64,000 nt of DNA. It comes from Candidatus Manganitrophus noduliformans (GTDB lineage: Bacteria > Nitrospirota > Nitrospiria > SBBL01 > Manganitrophaceae). The notes under the pieces are model-generated. The model had not been told where the DNA came from, did no database searches, and worked only from the letters and a program-made list of their open reading frames with translations. The stretch covers positions 1 through 64,000 of the forward strand of contig NZ_VTOW01000007.1 in the NCBI RefSeq assembly GCF_012184425.1, read 5' to 3'. The position numbers and the translations under genes are program-made. This document shows, one piece after another, positions 1-8,603 of this stretch (positions are counted from its first letter, which is position 1; every line of letters begins with the position of its first letter).

Positions 1-126
1 CATCACCGCAGCATCCTTGGAAAAAACATCCCTGGCTGCGAAAGAAAAAAGAGCCCTGCGCTTCGTTATCCTAAAACCGGACATTTCTATCTTGGTAGGA
101 TTAGGACATTTCTACTTTGGCTTGAC
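1..126 (+). mobile_element. End of an IS (ISNCY/IS1202-like), cut by the window edge
   Basis: The stretch from about 70 to 126 is nearly the reverse complement of the left end of the complete IS at 46184-47600. It has the same outer motif (ggacatttctactttgg then cttgac), an inner copy of the same motif about 20 bp inside, and the same CCTAAAACCGG just after the transposase stop. Only the last part of the element is in the window, so its length and any target duplication cannot be seen. Together with the IS at 46.2 kb, in opposite orientation, it brackets the metal and chemosensory cargo. Confidence 0.8.
3..74 (+). CDS. Transposase C-terminus (partial, 5' end outside the window)
   Basis: The open frame from the window edge to TAA at 72 reads SPQHPWKKHPWLRKKKEP and on. 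The HPWKK motif matches HPWRK near the C-terminus of the transposase at 46236-47486, and both stop codons lie in the same conserved CCTAAAACCGG block. The remaining residues differ, so this is a related but different IS. The frame is too short for a domain call on its own; the assignment rests on the terminal repeat next to it. Confidence 0.6.
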   Translation, partial: SPQHPWKKHPWLRKKKEPCASLS

Positions 127-144
127 ACACGCCAAAGCCGTATC

Positions 145-173
145 TTGACATGCGTTTCGTCAAAGGCATAAAC
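145..173 (+). promoter_or_regulatory. Possible sigma70 promoter of the pco block
   Basis: TTGACA (145-150) is followed after 17 bp by ATAAAC (168-173), a poor -10. It lies just outside the IS end and 31 bp before the first gene of the copper block. No clear metal-regulator dyad was seen. Confidence 0.35.
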
Positions 174-203
174 TGAATCACGCGAGGTAAACGCGAGGCA
201 AAG

Positions 204-593
204 ATGTCCCATCTATCCAGAAAATGTTCGATGCTTCTTTTTCTGATCGTCTGGTTTTTCATCTGGGGGATCTGTCCCTGGAACAATGCCTCGTCCGTGG
301 CCCAGGCTGCCGAAGCGGCCCATGCCGAACATGGCCACCACGGGGAAGCCGACGACACCCACCATGCCTCCAAGGGATCCGAGCATAGCTGCACCGGGTC
401 GATCTCTTACAGCATGAAGCTCATAAACGATCGGCCGCCCGATCACAGCACCCCGATCCAGAATCTTACGTTGTCTACCGATTCTGCGATCCCTCTTCAC
501 CAGACCCATAGCCTTCCCAGGCCACTTCAAAGACACACCCTTCCGAAATTGTTGACCGAATATTATCAGCTCTACTCTGTCTACCGTATTTAA
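204..593 (+). CDS. Small His-rich secreted protein of the copper block
   Basis: This 129-residue protein has no family that I recognise. An N-terminal hydrophobic stretch (about residues 9-27, ending near QAAEA) looks like a signal peptide. It is followed by a His-rich segment (HAEHGHHGEADDTHHASKG, about residues 40-58) that could bind Cu or another metal in the periplasm, and a C-terminal part with no repeat. The start is chosen on GAGG a few bases upstream. It is the first gene after the IS end and lies about 100 bp before the multicopper oxidase, so a role in copper handling is an inference from context and composition. Confidence 0.55.
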   Translation: MSHLSRKCSMLLFLIVWFFIWGICPWNNASSVAQAAEAAHAEHGHHGEADDTHHASKGSEHSCTGSISYSMKLINDRPPDHSTPIQNLTLSTDSAIPLHQTHSLPRPLQRHTLPKLLTEYYQLYSVYRI

Positions 594-695
594 ATCTCTT
601 CCGAAAATGAGAAAATGACACCCATGGCGGGTCCGTTCGCCGCTTCCCGGCGGCGGATACGTCATCTTTATTTGATGTCGAGGGAGGATAACGCA

Positions 696-2597
696 ATGAA
701 AACCAACCGTATTTCTAGGCGTCAACTGCTGAAGCGCGCCGGGACGTTGGGGATGTTGGCGGTATTGGAACGCCTCGCGCCCGCCTACGTTTGGGCGAGG
801 CCGACGGAAGCCGCCCAAACTCCGCAACTGAGCGGAAAGGTCATCGACTTGACCATCGCCGAGACGCCGTTCCGTATCGGCGATCGGACCGGGACGGCGC
901 ATACGATCAACGGCACGGTGCCGGGACCGTTGCTTCGCCTACACGAAGGCGAAGAAGTCACGTTGAACGTGACCAATCGCTTGAGGGAGATCGCTTCGAT
1001 TCATTGGCATGGGATCCTTCTTCCTCCCGAGATGGACGGGGTCCCCGGGGTCAGCTTCGGAGGCATCAAACCTGGGACGACCTTCACCTACCGCTTTCCC
1101 CTCAAACAGAGCGGGACCTATTGGTATCATAGCCATTCGGGCTTTCAAGAACAATTGGGGGTCTACGCGCCGATGATTATCGACCCGGTCGAGCCCGATC
1201 CGGTCCAGTACGATCGCGATTATGTGGTGGTGCTTTCGGATTGGATGTTTGAGGACCCGATGAAAATGATGGGGAAGCTCAAGAAGCAGGCGGGCTACAC
1301 CAACTTCCAGAAACGAACGATGCGCGAGTTCCTCTCCGAGGCGAAGAAAAATGGCTGGCGCACGACGTTCGACGATTATCGGATGTGGGCGCAGATGCGG
1401 ATGGACCCGACCGATCTTGCCGATATCACCGGCCACACCTACACCTACTTGATGAACGGACGCTCTCCCGCCTCCAACTGGACGGGACTCTTTCGTCCCG
1501 GCGAGCGGGTCCGCTTGCGCTTCATCAATGCGGCGGCCATGTCGATTTTCGATGTCCGCATACCGGGTTTGAAAATGACGGTGGTGCAGGCCGACGGCCA
1601 GAATGTGCAGCCGGTCGATGTAGACGAGTTTCGGATCGCGGTGGCGGAGACGTATGATCTGATCGTCGAACCGAAGGAAGATCGCGCCTACACGATCTTC
1701 GCCGAGTCGATTGATCGCAGCGGCTATGCGCGCGGCACCCTCGCCCCGCGCGCAGGAATGAGCGCCGACATCCCCAAAGGCCGCCCCCGTCCGCTCCGGA
1801 CGATGGAAGAGATGGGGATGAGCATGGAAGGGATGGATCACGGAAAGATGAAGATGCCGGAGATGAAGCCGTCCGACGACGAGCAGATGGGGAACATGCA
1901 GCACGGCGCAGAGATGGAAGAGATGCCGGGGATGGAGCACGGAGAGGGAATGGAAGGAATGCCCGACAAGAAAGAGGAGCACGACATGCAAGATATGGAG
2001 GGCATGCCGGGGATGCCGATGGACAATCAGCGTCGCTCGGAAATTCCCGGCAGCACGCCGGTCAAGCACGGTCCCGACACGCACGGCTCCGGCAACCAAG
2101 CCACTCCCGATGTCACGCGCAGCCGCCTGGAGGAACCGGGCGCCGGACTGGGAAACGACGGGTGGCGGGTGCTCGTCTATACCGATCTGAAGAGTCTGCA
2201 TCCATACCCCGACCGGCGCGCCCCGGAGCGCGAGCTCGAACTTCACATCACCGGACATATGGAACGCTTCATCTGGTCGTTCGATGGAAAGAAGTTTTCG
2301 GAGGCGAAAGAGCCGATTCATTTCCGCTACGGCGAGCGGCTCCGCTGGACCTTCGTCAACGATACGATGATGGAGCATCCGCTCCACCTGCACGGTATGT
2401 TCATGGAGTTGGAGAACGGCGCAGGTCCCAATCTGCCCCGCAAGCATACGGTCAACGTCAAGCCGGCCGAGCGGGTGTCGGTGGCGATCACCGCCGATGC
2501 TCCAGGACCTTGGGCGTTTCATTGCCACCTCCTCTTTCATATGGAAGCGGGGATGTTCCGGGTCGTCGAGGTTTCAGAGCCGGAGGTGCGGTCATGA
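696..2597 (+). CDS. pcoA: Multicopper oxidase, PcoA/CopA copper-resistance type
   Basis: Periplasmic multicopper oxidase of 633 residues, known in this family for oxidising Cu(I) or binding copper. The ATG at 696 is chosen over an upstream in-frame start because AGGGAGG precedes it and a twin-arginine signal follows at once (SRRQLLK, residues 7-13). The copper-ligand motifs are all present: IHWHG near residue 102, WYHSHSG near 143, HPLHLHG near 561 and HCHLLFHMEAGM near 608. A Met/His/Asp-rich insert (about residues 370-442, with many GMxM and MEGM units) resembles the Met-rich segment of PcoA. Its stop overlaps the start of the next gene by 4 bp, as in pcoAB operons. Confidence 0.95.
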   Translation: MKTNRISRRQLLKRAGTLGMLAVLERLAPAYVWARPTEAAQTPQLSGKVIDLTIAETPFRIGDRTGTAHTINGTVPGPLLRLHEGEEVTLNVTNRLREIASIHWHGILLPPEMDGVPGVSFGGIKPGTTFTYRFPLKQSGTYWYHSHSGFQEQLGVYAPMIIDPVEPDPVQYDRDYVVVLSDWMFEDPMKMMGKLKKQAGYTNFQKRTMREFLSEAKKNGWRTTFDDYRMWAQMRMDPTDLADITGHTYTYLMNGRSPASNWTGLFRPGERVRLRFINAAAMSIFDVRIPGLKMTVVQADGQNVQPVDVDEFRIAVAETYDLIVEPKEDRAYTIFAESIDRSGYARGTLAPRAGMSADIPKGRPRPLRTMEEMGMSMEGMDHGKMKMPEMKPSDDEQMGNMQHGAEMEEMPGMEHGEGMEGMPDKKEEHDMQDMEGMPGMPMDNQRRSEIPGSTPVKHGPDTHGSGNQATPDVTRSRLEEPGAGLGNDGWRVLVYTDLKSLHPYPDRRAPERELELHITGHMERFIWSFDGKKFSEAKEPIHFRYGERLRWTFVNDTMMEHPLHLHGMFMELENGAGPNLPRKHTVNVKPAERVSVAITADAPGPWAFHCHLLFHMEAGMFRVVEVSEPEVRS

Positions 2598-3454
2598 ACA
2601 CTTCTCTGCAATTTCTCCTGCTGACCGCTCTCGTCTGGTTGATAGGCGCGCCGACTGCCTTCGCGCAGGCCGCGCCAGCCCCTTCCTCCACGGCGGATGC
2701 GCCTGCCGCACCCGCCACTTCAGCGGTGCAGGACGGATCGGGCGGACACGAGCGGATACCGTCCAACCTAAAACCGCAGCAGGATTGGCCCAGTCCGGTC
2801 GACGATATGGAGCGGTTCACCTTCGTTCTTGCAGACGTGCTCGAATACCGTCCGAAAGGAGATGAGAGCGATTTTCGATGGGATATCGAGGGGTGGCACG
2901 GCGGCGACTACAAACGCCTCTGGTTTAAGAGCGAGGGGGAGCGGAACACCGCGTTTAAAGCCGATTACGATATTGATTTCCAGTTACTCTACGGCCGCTT
3001 CTTCCGGAAGTACTATGATTTTCAGGCAGGCCTCCGGTCCGAAACGCAGACATTTGGAGGCCAAAACGTAACTCGGGTACAGACAGTCGTGGGGATTGAA
3101 GGACTTGCCCCTTATCGTTATGAAGTCGAGTCCGCTCTATTCATCAGTCACCGGGGCGATGTGTCGGTGCGTTTCACAATCACAAAAAATTTCCTGGTGA
3201 CTCAGCGGGTCGTTTTTCAGCCCCGCCTTGAGACCCACGCCGCCGTTCAGAGAGTCGAGCGGTTTACGACTGGTAGCGGCTTGAACAACATTGAGTTCGG
3301 ACTCCGCCTACGATATGAAATCCGGCGCGAGCTCGCCCCTTACATCGGCGTCTCGTTCGACCGAAGCTTCTCCGGCACTGCCGACCTCGTGCGGCAAGAA
3401 GGGGGCGACCCACGCCAGGTTCGCTTTGCCGCGGGCGTGCGGATGTGGTTCTAA
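2594..3454 (+). CDS. pcoB: Outer-membrane copper-resistance protein PcoB/CopB
   Basis: This 286-residue protein begins in an ATGA overlap with the oxidase gene, so the two are translationally coupled. It has a signal peptide (cleavage near AFAQA), a Pro/Ala-rich linker, and then the conserved CopB body with alternating beta-strand character: DMERFTFVLADVLEYRP, WDIEGWHGGDYKRLWFKSEG, and a C-terminal strand ending in GVRMWF. The terminal aromatic residue is typical of outer-membrane beta-barrels. CopB proteins act with CopA/PcoA in periplasmic copper sequestration or export. No PcoC or PcoD gene follows. Confidence 0.93.
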   Translation: MNTSLQFLLLTALVWLIGAPTAFAQAAPAPSSTADAPAAPATSAVQDGSGGHERIPSNLKPQQDWPSPVDDMERFTFVLADVLEYRPKGDESDFRWDIEGWHGGDYKRLWFKSEGERNTAFKADYDIDFQLLYGRFFRKYYDFQAGLRSETQTFGGQNVTRVQTVVGIEGLAPYRYEVESALFISHRGDVSVRFTITKNFLVTQRVVFQPRLETHAAVQRVERFTTGSGLNNIEFGLRLRYEIRRELAPYIGVSFDRSFSGTADLVRQEGGDPRQVRFAAGVRMWF

Positions 3455-3463
3455 ACCTTTCGG

Positions 3464-3490
3464 AAAGGATCTGTTTGATCCCTTTTCATT
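3464..3490 (+). terminator. Rho-independent terminator after pcoB
   Basis: Ten bases after the pcoB stop, AAAGGATC-tgttt-GATCCCTTTT forms a stem of about 8 bp with a T-rich 3' side. It separates the pco pair from the next promoter. Confidence 0.6.
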
Positions 3491-3584
3491 TTAAGCCCTC
3501 TGCGTTTAAAACTTTTCCTTTTCTACTCATTGAAGCTGGATGAGGCAGGTTCCGCCTTGTTCTTGCGGTGTAAGGACCCATACC

Positions 3585-3614
3585 TTGACACCGGCCGATG
3601 GAAATCTCTATGCT
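3585..3614 (+). promoter_or_regulatory. Sigma70-like promoter of the Cys-rich protein gene
   Basis: TTGACA (3585-3590), an 18-bp spacer and TATGCT (3609-3614). The expected transcription start falls at about 3621, which is the A of the next ATG, so the mRNA may be leaderless. No Shine-Dalgarno sequence precedes that ATG, which fits. Confidence 0.55.
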
Positions 3615-3620
3615 GATGAT

Positions 3621-4007
3621 ATGCGGTATTCTTTATTTTTTAATCCAAAATCAAAGTGGCTGGTGTTGATCATCTTGAGTTTTTCTTTTTTAACCCTCTC
3701 ACTGGCCAATGCCTGTATGGTCCCGGACTGGGCACCCGACGCGGAGGATTGCTGCGTGTTGCCGTGCAAGACGGTCTCCTCTCCGGAGCTGGCCAAAAGT
3801 TATTGCAATCTCTCCGATCAGCAGCGCTCCCTTCACGCTGGCCCTCAGCTCCCTCCGCCGGCTATTCTTGTGGAGGACGGGCTTGCTCTGATTGCCGCGT
3901 CGATAAAGCCCCCTCCCGCTCTTTTTGCGCCTCAATGTGATTTGAATTATCCCAAGAAAAAATCTTCTCAGGATCTCTCTATCCTTCACCATGCCCTCTT
4001 GATTTAA
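3621..4007 (+). CDS. Cys-rich secreted protein, copy 1 of a paralogous pair
   Basis: This 128-residue protein is of unknown family. It has a signal peptide (LVLIILSFSFLTLSLANA) followed by a compact Cys-rich segment: CMVPDWAP, then DCCVLPC and KSYC, giving five cysteines within about 35 residues. The C-terminal half is Pro-rich. A close paralogue lies at 25317-25691 and keeps all five cysteines. The Cys cluster, export signal and location in the metal island suggest a periplasmic metal-binding protein; this is an inference. The ATG at 3621 is chosen because the promoter ends just before it. Longer in-frame starts would lie upstream of that promoter. Confidence 0.7.
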   Translation: MRYSLFFNPKSKWLVLIILSFSFLTLSLANACMVPDWAPDAEDCCVLPCKTVSSPELAKSYCNLSDQQRSLHAGPQLPPPAILVEDGLALIAASIKPPPALFAPQCDLNYPKKKSSQDLSILHHALLI

Positions 4008-4124
4008 TCAAAACTTCCCAAAAGAAAATCTTTCTTCGCCGTTCATCCGCTCATTTTGGCCGTTTCCTATAAAAACTGTCTGATTGGAAGAATATCACGG
4101 CATCGGTTGTACGGAAGGCTTTTA

Positions 4125-4406
4125 ATGATCGGAATCAAATTATTTGATATGGAGGGTGATGACCCTACAAAGAAAATGGCTCTGGCTGGGCGGCACCGCC
4201 GGCCGCGGCTGCCGCCGCTTACGTTGTTGCTTCTCGCGCTCATCCTGGGCTGTCCCCTGGCCATGTACTACTTGGGCATGACCGGCCATACCCTGGGAGG
4301 AGAGGCGGCTCGCGACGGGATGCATGAACATTCAGATCGGTCTGCTTCCAAGCCGAAGAGAGAAGACTCGGAATACAAAAAGGGGAGAATAATGGGTGAA
4401 AAATGA
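4125..4406 (+). CDS. Small single-span membrane protein, unknown function
   Basis: This 93-residue protein has a basic N-terminal part (RHRRPRLPP), one membrane segment (LTLLLLALILGCPLAMYYLGM) and a charged His/Lys-rich tail. GGAAGG six bases before the ATG at 4125 decides the start; the later ATG at 4149 has no ribosome binding site. I do not recognise a family. It resembles the small membrane proteins often found in copper and silver islands. It is followed about 100 bp later by a SHOCT-domain protein. Confidence 0.5.
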   Translation: MIGIKLFDMEGDDPTKKMALAGRHRRPRLPPLTLLLLALILGCPLAMYYLGMTGHTLGGEAARDGMHEHSDRSASKPKREDSEYKKGRIMGEK

Positions 4407-4504
4407 AACGAACACCCGGAGCGTTTCTATCCATTTCACAAAATGATCACGGTGGCGGAGGACCGACTTCAGGAGCGCCACTTACCGTGAAGAAGGAGGG
4501 ATTG

Positions 4505-4756
4505 GTGCAAAACGGCGGGGAGATGATGTGTCCGATGTGTCTTTCGGTTTTATTGATCGGATTGCTCTGGGTTGTCCTCTTCATCCTGCTGATCGCGGGA
4601 ATCATCTGGGCAATTCGGCTGGCAAAACGGGAAGGATACTTCTATCGGAAAGCGCGGTCTGCCGATCGGGCCATCGCCATTTTGAAAGAACGCTACGCGA
4701 AGGGGGAGATCGATCAAAAAGAGTATGAGGAGAGAAAAAAGGATTTGGCGGCATGA
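4505..4756 (+). CDS. SHOCT-domain small membrane protein
   Basis: This 83-residue protein has CPMC near the N-terminus, one membrane span (LIGLLWVVLFILLIAGIIWAI) and a C-terminal SHOCT-type helix pair (AIAILKERYAKGEIDQKEYE). SHOCT motifs are usually oligomerisation elements at the ends of small membrane proteins. The GTG at 4505 is chosen because AAGGAGG lies 5-6 bases before it; the upstream ATG at 4403 has no such site and would add a low-complexity leader. The function is unknown. The location in a copper block is common for this type. Confidence 0.72.
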   Translation: MQNGGEMMCPMCLSVLLIGLLWVVLFILLIAGIIWAIRLAKREGYFYRKARSADRAIAILKERYAKGEIDQKEYEERKKDLAA

Positions 4757-4863
4757 TCTTTCATCAGAGACATCCTTTACTTTGAAAGTCAATGGAACTG
4801 CATTAAAGAAGTGGGAAGTTACCATACAAAGAGTATGAAAGTAATCAGCAAAGGAGGATGAAA

Positions 4864-5211
4864 ATGAAACGGTTATTTCAGTTTGCGCTGTTGGTCGTTC
4901 TGTTAGGGGGCATCGCGTTTGCCCCCGCTTTATCTCAAGAGCAGAACAAGAGAGGCCCCCATTTCCCGCAAAAGAAAACCGAGAAACAGGAAATGGGCGG
5001 AATGATGGACGATTCCATGATGTCCAACCAAAACGAAATGATGGCCAAGATGCTCGACACCATGAAAGAGATGGCCCAGATGATGAAAGATCAGGCAAAA
5101 GACCCCGATGCGAAGGCGAAGGCCGATCAAATGCTGACCCATATCGATCAAATGAAATCCCAGCATCAGATGATGATGGGAACAATGTCGGGCCGTGGCG
5201 GATCAAAATGA
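4864..5211 (+). CDS. Met-rich periplasmic protein, copy 1
   Basis: This 115-residue protein has a signal peptide (FALLVVLLGGIAFAPALS) followed by a Met-dense helical body: GGMMDDSMMS, then NEMMAKMLDTMKEMAQMMKD and HQMMMGTM. Met clusters of this kind bind Cu(I) or Ag(I) in known periplasmic copper proteins. AAGGAGG touches the ATG at 4858, so the ATG at 4864 with a 6-base spacing is preferred. A paralogue at 9629-10057 shares the MMDDSMM box and the helical repeat. A role in copper buffering is inferred from composition and position. Confidence 0.7.
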   Translation: MKRLFQFALLVVLLGGIAFAPALSQEQNKRGPHFPQKKTEKQEMGGMMDDSMMSNQNEMMAKMLDTMKEMAQMMKDQAKDPDAKAKADQMLTHIDQMKSQHQMMMGTMSGRGGSK

Positions 5212-5260
5212 AATCGTCTTTCTACCCGGGTCTGGCCCGTTTAGATGATCGGAGATGATT

Positions 5261-6700
5261 ATGAGAAAGATGGATCATATGAAAGAGATGGGCCATTCGA
5301 TCGGCTCGATGAAACAAGACGAGAAGTACTATATCGAACACCCCGGCGCCATGATGCTGGAGCATCCGAGCATGTACCCCTGGATTCAGCCGATCGTCAT
5401 GCTGCTCGGCGTCTGGCTGATCTTCAGTCCGATGACGCTGGGCTATCGGAGCCCGGCCATGACTTGGAGCGACATCATCAGCGGGGCGGTCGCAATCGCG
5501 ATCGCCCTCTTCGCTCTAATCTCACCCCGGCATGCTTGGGTTTCTTATGGCAACACCTTTGTCGGTCTCTGGCTTTTGTTCGCGCCGCTGATCTTTTGGG
5601 CATCAGATGCAGCGGCCTATGAGACCGATACGCTGATCGGAGCCTTCTTGATTCTCTTTTCCTTTATCATTCCGATGAGCATGGAGATGCCGGGGCCGGA
5701 GGTCCCGCCCGGCTGGTCATACAATCCATCGACCTGGGTCCAGCGGGCGCCGATCATTGCGCTCGGACTCTTCGGTTTCTTTCTGGCCCGCTATATGGCC
5801 GGCTACCAGCTTGGCTATCTCTCTTCCGTCTGGGATCCTTTTTTTGGAGAAGGAACGAACATCATCCTTAAGTCGGAGGTGTCGAAGGCCTGGCCAATCT
5901 CGGATGCCGGTCTGGGCGCGGTGGTCTACCTGATTGAGGCCCTCTCAGGGGCGATGGGGGATGCTCGCCGCTGGCGGACGATGCCCTGGATGGTGGCGAT
6001 CTTCGGTTTGGCGGTCATTCCGCTCGGTGTGGTCAGCGTGGCGCTGGTGATCATGCAGCCCTTAGTTATCGGACAGTGGTGCACGCTCTGTTTGGTTGCA
6101 GCAGGCGCGATGCTGGTGATGATTGCCCTCTCGCTCGACGAGGTGATCGCGATGATCCAATTTCTGGCCAAGAGCCATCGCGCCGGGAAGCCTTGGTGGC
6201 GGGTCTTCTGGACCGGCGGAACGCTCCCCGACGCGCAGGAGAAGGCGGGGCCCGACCGGCTCCCTTCCTGGGAGCCCTCTGCAATGGCGTGGGGGGTGAC
6301 CGCCGGATGGAATCTGATCGTCAGTACGGCGGTCGGAATCTGGCTGCTGTTCGCCCCTGCCCTATTCGGAATTGACACAAGATCGTCATCGGCCGATAGC
6401 GACCGCTTGGTCGGCGCGCTGGTAATCACCATTGCCGTCATCGCATGGGCCGAAGTTGGTCGGACGGCACGATATCTGAACCTTCTTCTCGGCGCATGGC
6501 TGGTTGTTGGAACCTGGTTTTTAAGTGGTGGATCGCCGGCGATCCATTGGAGCGATACGCTCTCAGGCCTCCTTTTAATTCTTTTAAGCTTCCCGTTGGG
6601 AAGAATCCGGGATGCGTACGGCAGCTTCGGTCAATATGTCACTTGGATGCCGGGTCGCAAAATAGAGAAGCCGGCCGAACGCCAAAGAAAGGCGGCATAG
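5261..6700 (+). CDS. SPW-repeat membrane protein with a VKOR-like core
   Basis: Polytopic membrane protein of 479 residues. Two SPW-type units with LLGVWLIFSP and WLLFAPALF patterns lie at about residues 40-145 and 345-460. They flank a vitamin K epoxide reductase-like core (about 175-300) with the redox motif C274-T-L-C277 (QWCTLCLV). VKOR homologues reoxidise disulfide-forming partners, but the loop cysteine pair usual in VKOR is not seen here. The N-terminus is Met/His-rich (MRKMDHMKEMGH). GGAG six bases before the ATG at 5261 sets the start. It is followed 6 bp later by a GH15 gene. Confidence 0.8.
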   Translation: MRKMDHMKEMGHSIGSMKQDEKYYIEHPGAMMLEHPSMYPWIQPIVMLLGVWLIFSPMTLGYRSPAMTWSDIISGAVAIAIALFALISPRHAWVSYGNTFVGLWLLFAPLIFWASDAAAYETDTLIGAFLILFSFIIPMSMEMPGPEVPPGWSYNPSTWVQRAPIIALGLFGFFLARYMAGYQLGYLSSVWDPFFGEGTNIILKSEVSKAWPISDAGLGAVVYLIEALSGAMGDARRWRTMPWMVAIFGLAVIPLGVVSVALVIMQPLVIGQWCTLCLVAAGAMLVMIALSLDEVIAMIQFLAKSHRAGKPWWRVFWTGGTLPDAQEKAGPDRLPSWEPSAMAWGVTAGWNLIVSTAVGIWLLFAPALFGIDTRSSSADSDRLVGALVITIAVIAWAEVGRTARYLNLLLGAWLVVGTWFLSGGSPAIHWSDTLSGLLLILLSFPLGRIRDAYGSFGQYVTWMPGRKIEKPAERQRKAA

Positions 6701-6706
6701 GAGAGA

Positions 6707-8603
6707 ATGGATCATTATCGGGCGATTTCAGACTACGGCGTGACCGGCAACCTGCATACGGCCGCTCTGGTCTCTTCGGGGGGATCGATTGATTGGGCCT
6801 GCCTCCCCTCTTTCGACTCCCCTGCTTTTTTCTGTCGGCTTTTGGATATCAATGTCGGAGGCTATTTTCAGATCCATCCGGTCGGAGTTTACAAGGTCGA
6901 ACGCGCTTATCTGGAGAGGAGCAACATCCTATCGACCACCTTCTCAAACGGTTTCGGAAAAGTGCTGCTCATCGATCTGATGCCGATCTCTGCAAACGAA
7001 GAAGCGCCCCGGGAAATCTTAAGAAAAGTGGAAGGAATCGAAGGGAAGATCGATCTGGAGGTGCTGTTCAGGCCGACGCCCCAATTTGCGAGGGTGACGC
7101 CGACCCTCTCTCCGAGGGAAAATAGGCTTTGGGTCGAGGGATCCGAACCTTTTGCCGCGCTTCGTACGGCCGGCTCTGCACGACCGCTGCAGACCATCGG
7201 CTGGAAAATTGAAAAGGGGCGGGCCGAGCGGATCGTTCGGGTAAAAGCGGGCGAGGCGCTCTATTTCCTCCTCTCCTACCATCAGAGAAAGGATGAAGAA
7301 GCGGCAGAAAATAATTTCTCGTTGCAGGCAATGGAGGCGCGGATTTCCCGGACGTTGGAGTACTGGCAGACCTGGGCGAAGAAGTGCCGCTATCATGGCC
7401 CTTATCAAGGGGCTGTTCTGCGGAGTGCTCTGACCTTGAAGCTTCTTACCTTTGCGTCGACCGGGGGGATTGTCGCCGCGGCGACGACATCGCTCCCCGA
7501 AGCGATCGGCGGGGTTCGCAACTGGGATTATCGCTTTGCCTGGCTGCGCGATTCGGCGCTCATCCTCTATTCGCTCATGGCGCTCGGCTATCAGGAGGAA
7601 GCACACGCGTTTTGTAAAAATGATAATGAAAGCCTGCGTCAAAAGCTGCATGAGGAATCAGCCGATCCAGATCATGTATCGGATCGATGGAGGAAGCGAG
7701 CTTCCGGAGCAGGTTCTCTCCCATTTAGAAGGCTACCGGAGCTCTCAACCGGTGCGGGTCGGAAATGCCGCGGCCAAGCAGCTTCAGCTCGATACCTTCG
7801 GCGAGCTGCTCCATTGCGTTTATACCCATCACTGGAGAGACCATCCCCCTCCCTCCAAGGAGGATCTGAAAGATCTCCTCTGCCTCATCTCTCATGTCAC
7901 CGATTTTGTGCTGACTCGTTGGAGGGAGCCGGATCATGGGATTTGGGAGTTCCGGGATCGGCCGAGATATTTTGTTTATTCGAAGGTGATGTCCTGGGTG
8001 GCGCTCGATCGGGCGATCAAGCTGGTCCGGGAACTTAAACTTCCTCTGGAGACCGGGAAATGGGAAGAGGCCGGAGAAGAGATCAGACGGACCGTTTTAG
8101 AGAAAGGATATGATCCGAAACTGGAAAGTTTCGTTCAGGCCTTCGATGAAACGGCGCTCGACGCCTCGGCGCTCCTCTTCCCGATCTTAGGATTTATCGC
8201 TCCGGATGATCCGAAGATGGTCTCCACCGTCGGAAAAATTCAGGAAGCGCTGAGAAGCCGGCACTTTTTATACCGCTATATCATGGATGACGGCCTCCCC
8301 GGTCGGGAGGGGGCATTCTTAGCCTGCTCCTTTTGGCTGGTCGATGCCTTTACCTTGATGGGGAGGGTGGATGAAGCCGAAGCCGAAGCCGAATTCGAAC
8401 GTCTTCTCACGTTTGCCAATGATCTCGGCCTTTATGCCGAAGAGATCGATCCGATCACCGAAGAGGCATTGGGTAATTTTCCTCAGGCCTTTACGCATGT
8501 CGGCTTGATCAATGCCGCGGTGAACCTGGAAAAGGCCAAGCAAGGAGAGCAAAGGGAAAATTTCAGCGAAGAGGCTGCAAAAGAGGGATCGTATGATGAA
8601 TAG
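6707..8603 (+). pseudogene. GH15-family glycosidase (trehalase/glucoamylase-like), broken by one frameshift
   Basis: The N-terminal frame (6707 to about 7610) carries the GH15 substrate domain with SSGGSIDWACLPSFDS, and the start of the alpha/alpha barrel with PEAIGGVRNWDYRFAWLRD. The next frame carries PIQIMYRIDGGSELPE, the rest of the barrel, and the late acidic motif YAEEIDPITEEALGNFPQAF. One extra base in the TTTT run at 7610-7613 explains the break. Removing it would give about 631 residues, normal for the family, with no other damage. It may be a recent mutation or a sequencing error. Such enzymes hydrolyse trehalose or alpha-glucans in the cytoplasm. AGGAGAGA precedes the ATG. Confidence 0.85.

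Noticed and set aside
939-2540. Long minus-strand frame opposite the multicopper oxidase
   Set aside because: The plus strand has all family motifs. The minus frame is His/Arg-rich low-complexity sequence that mirrors Met-rich codons.
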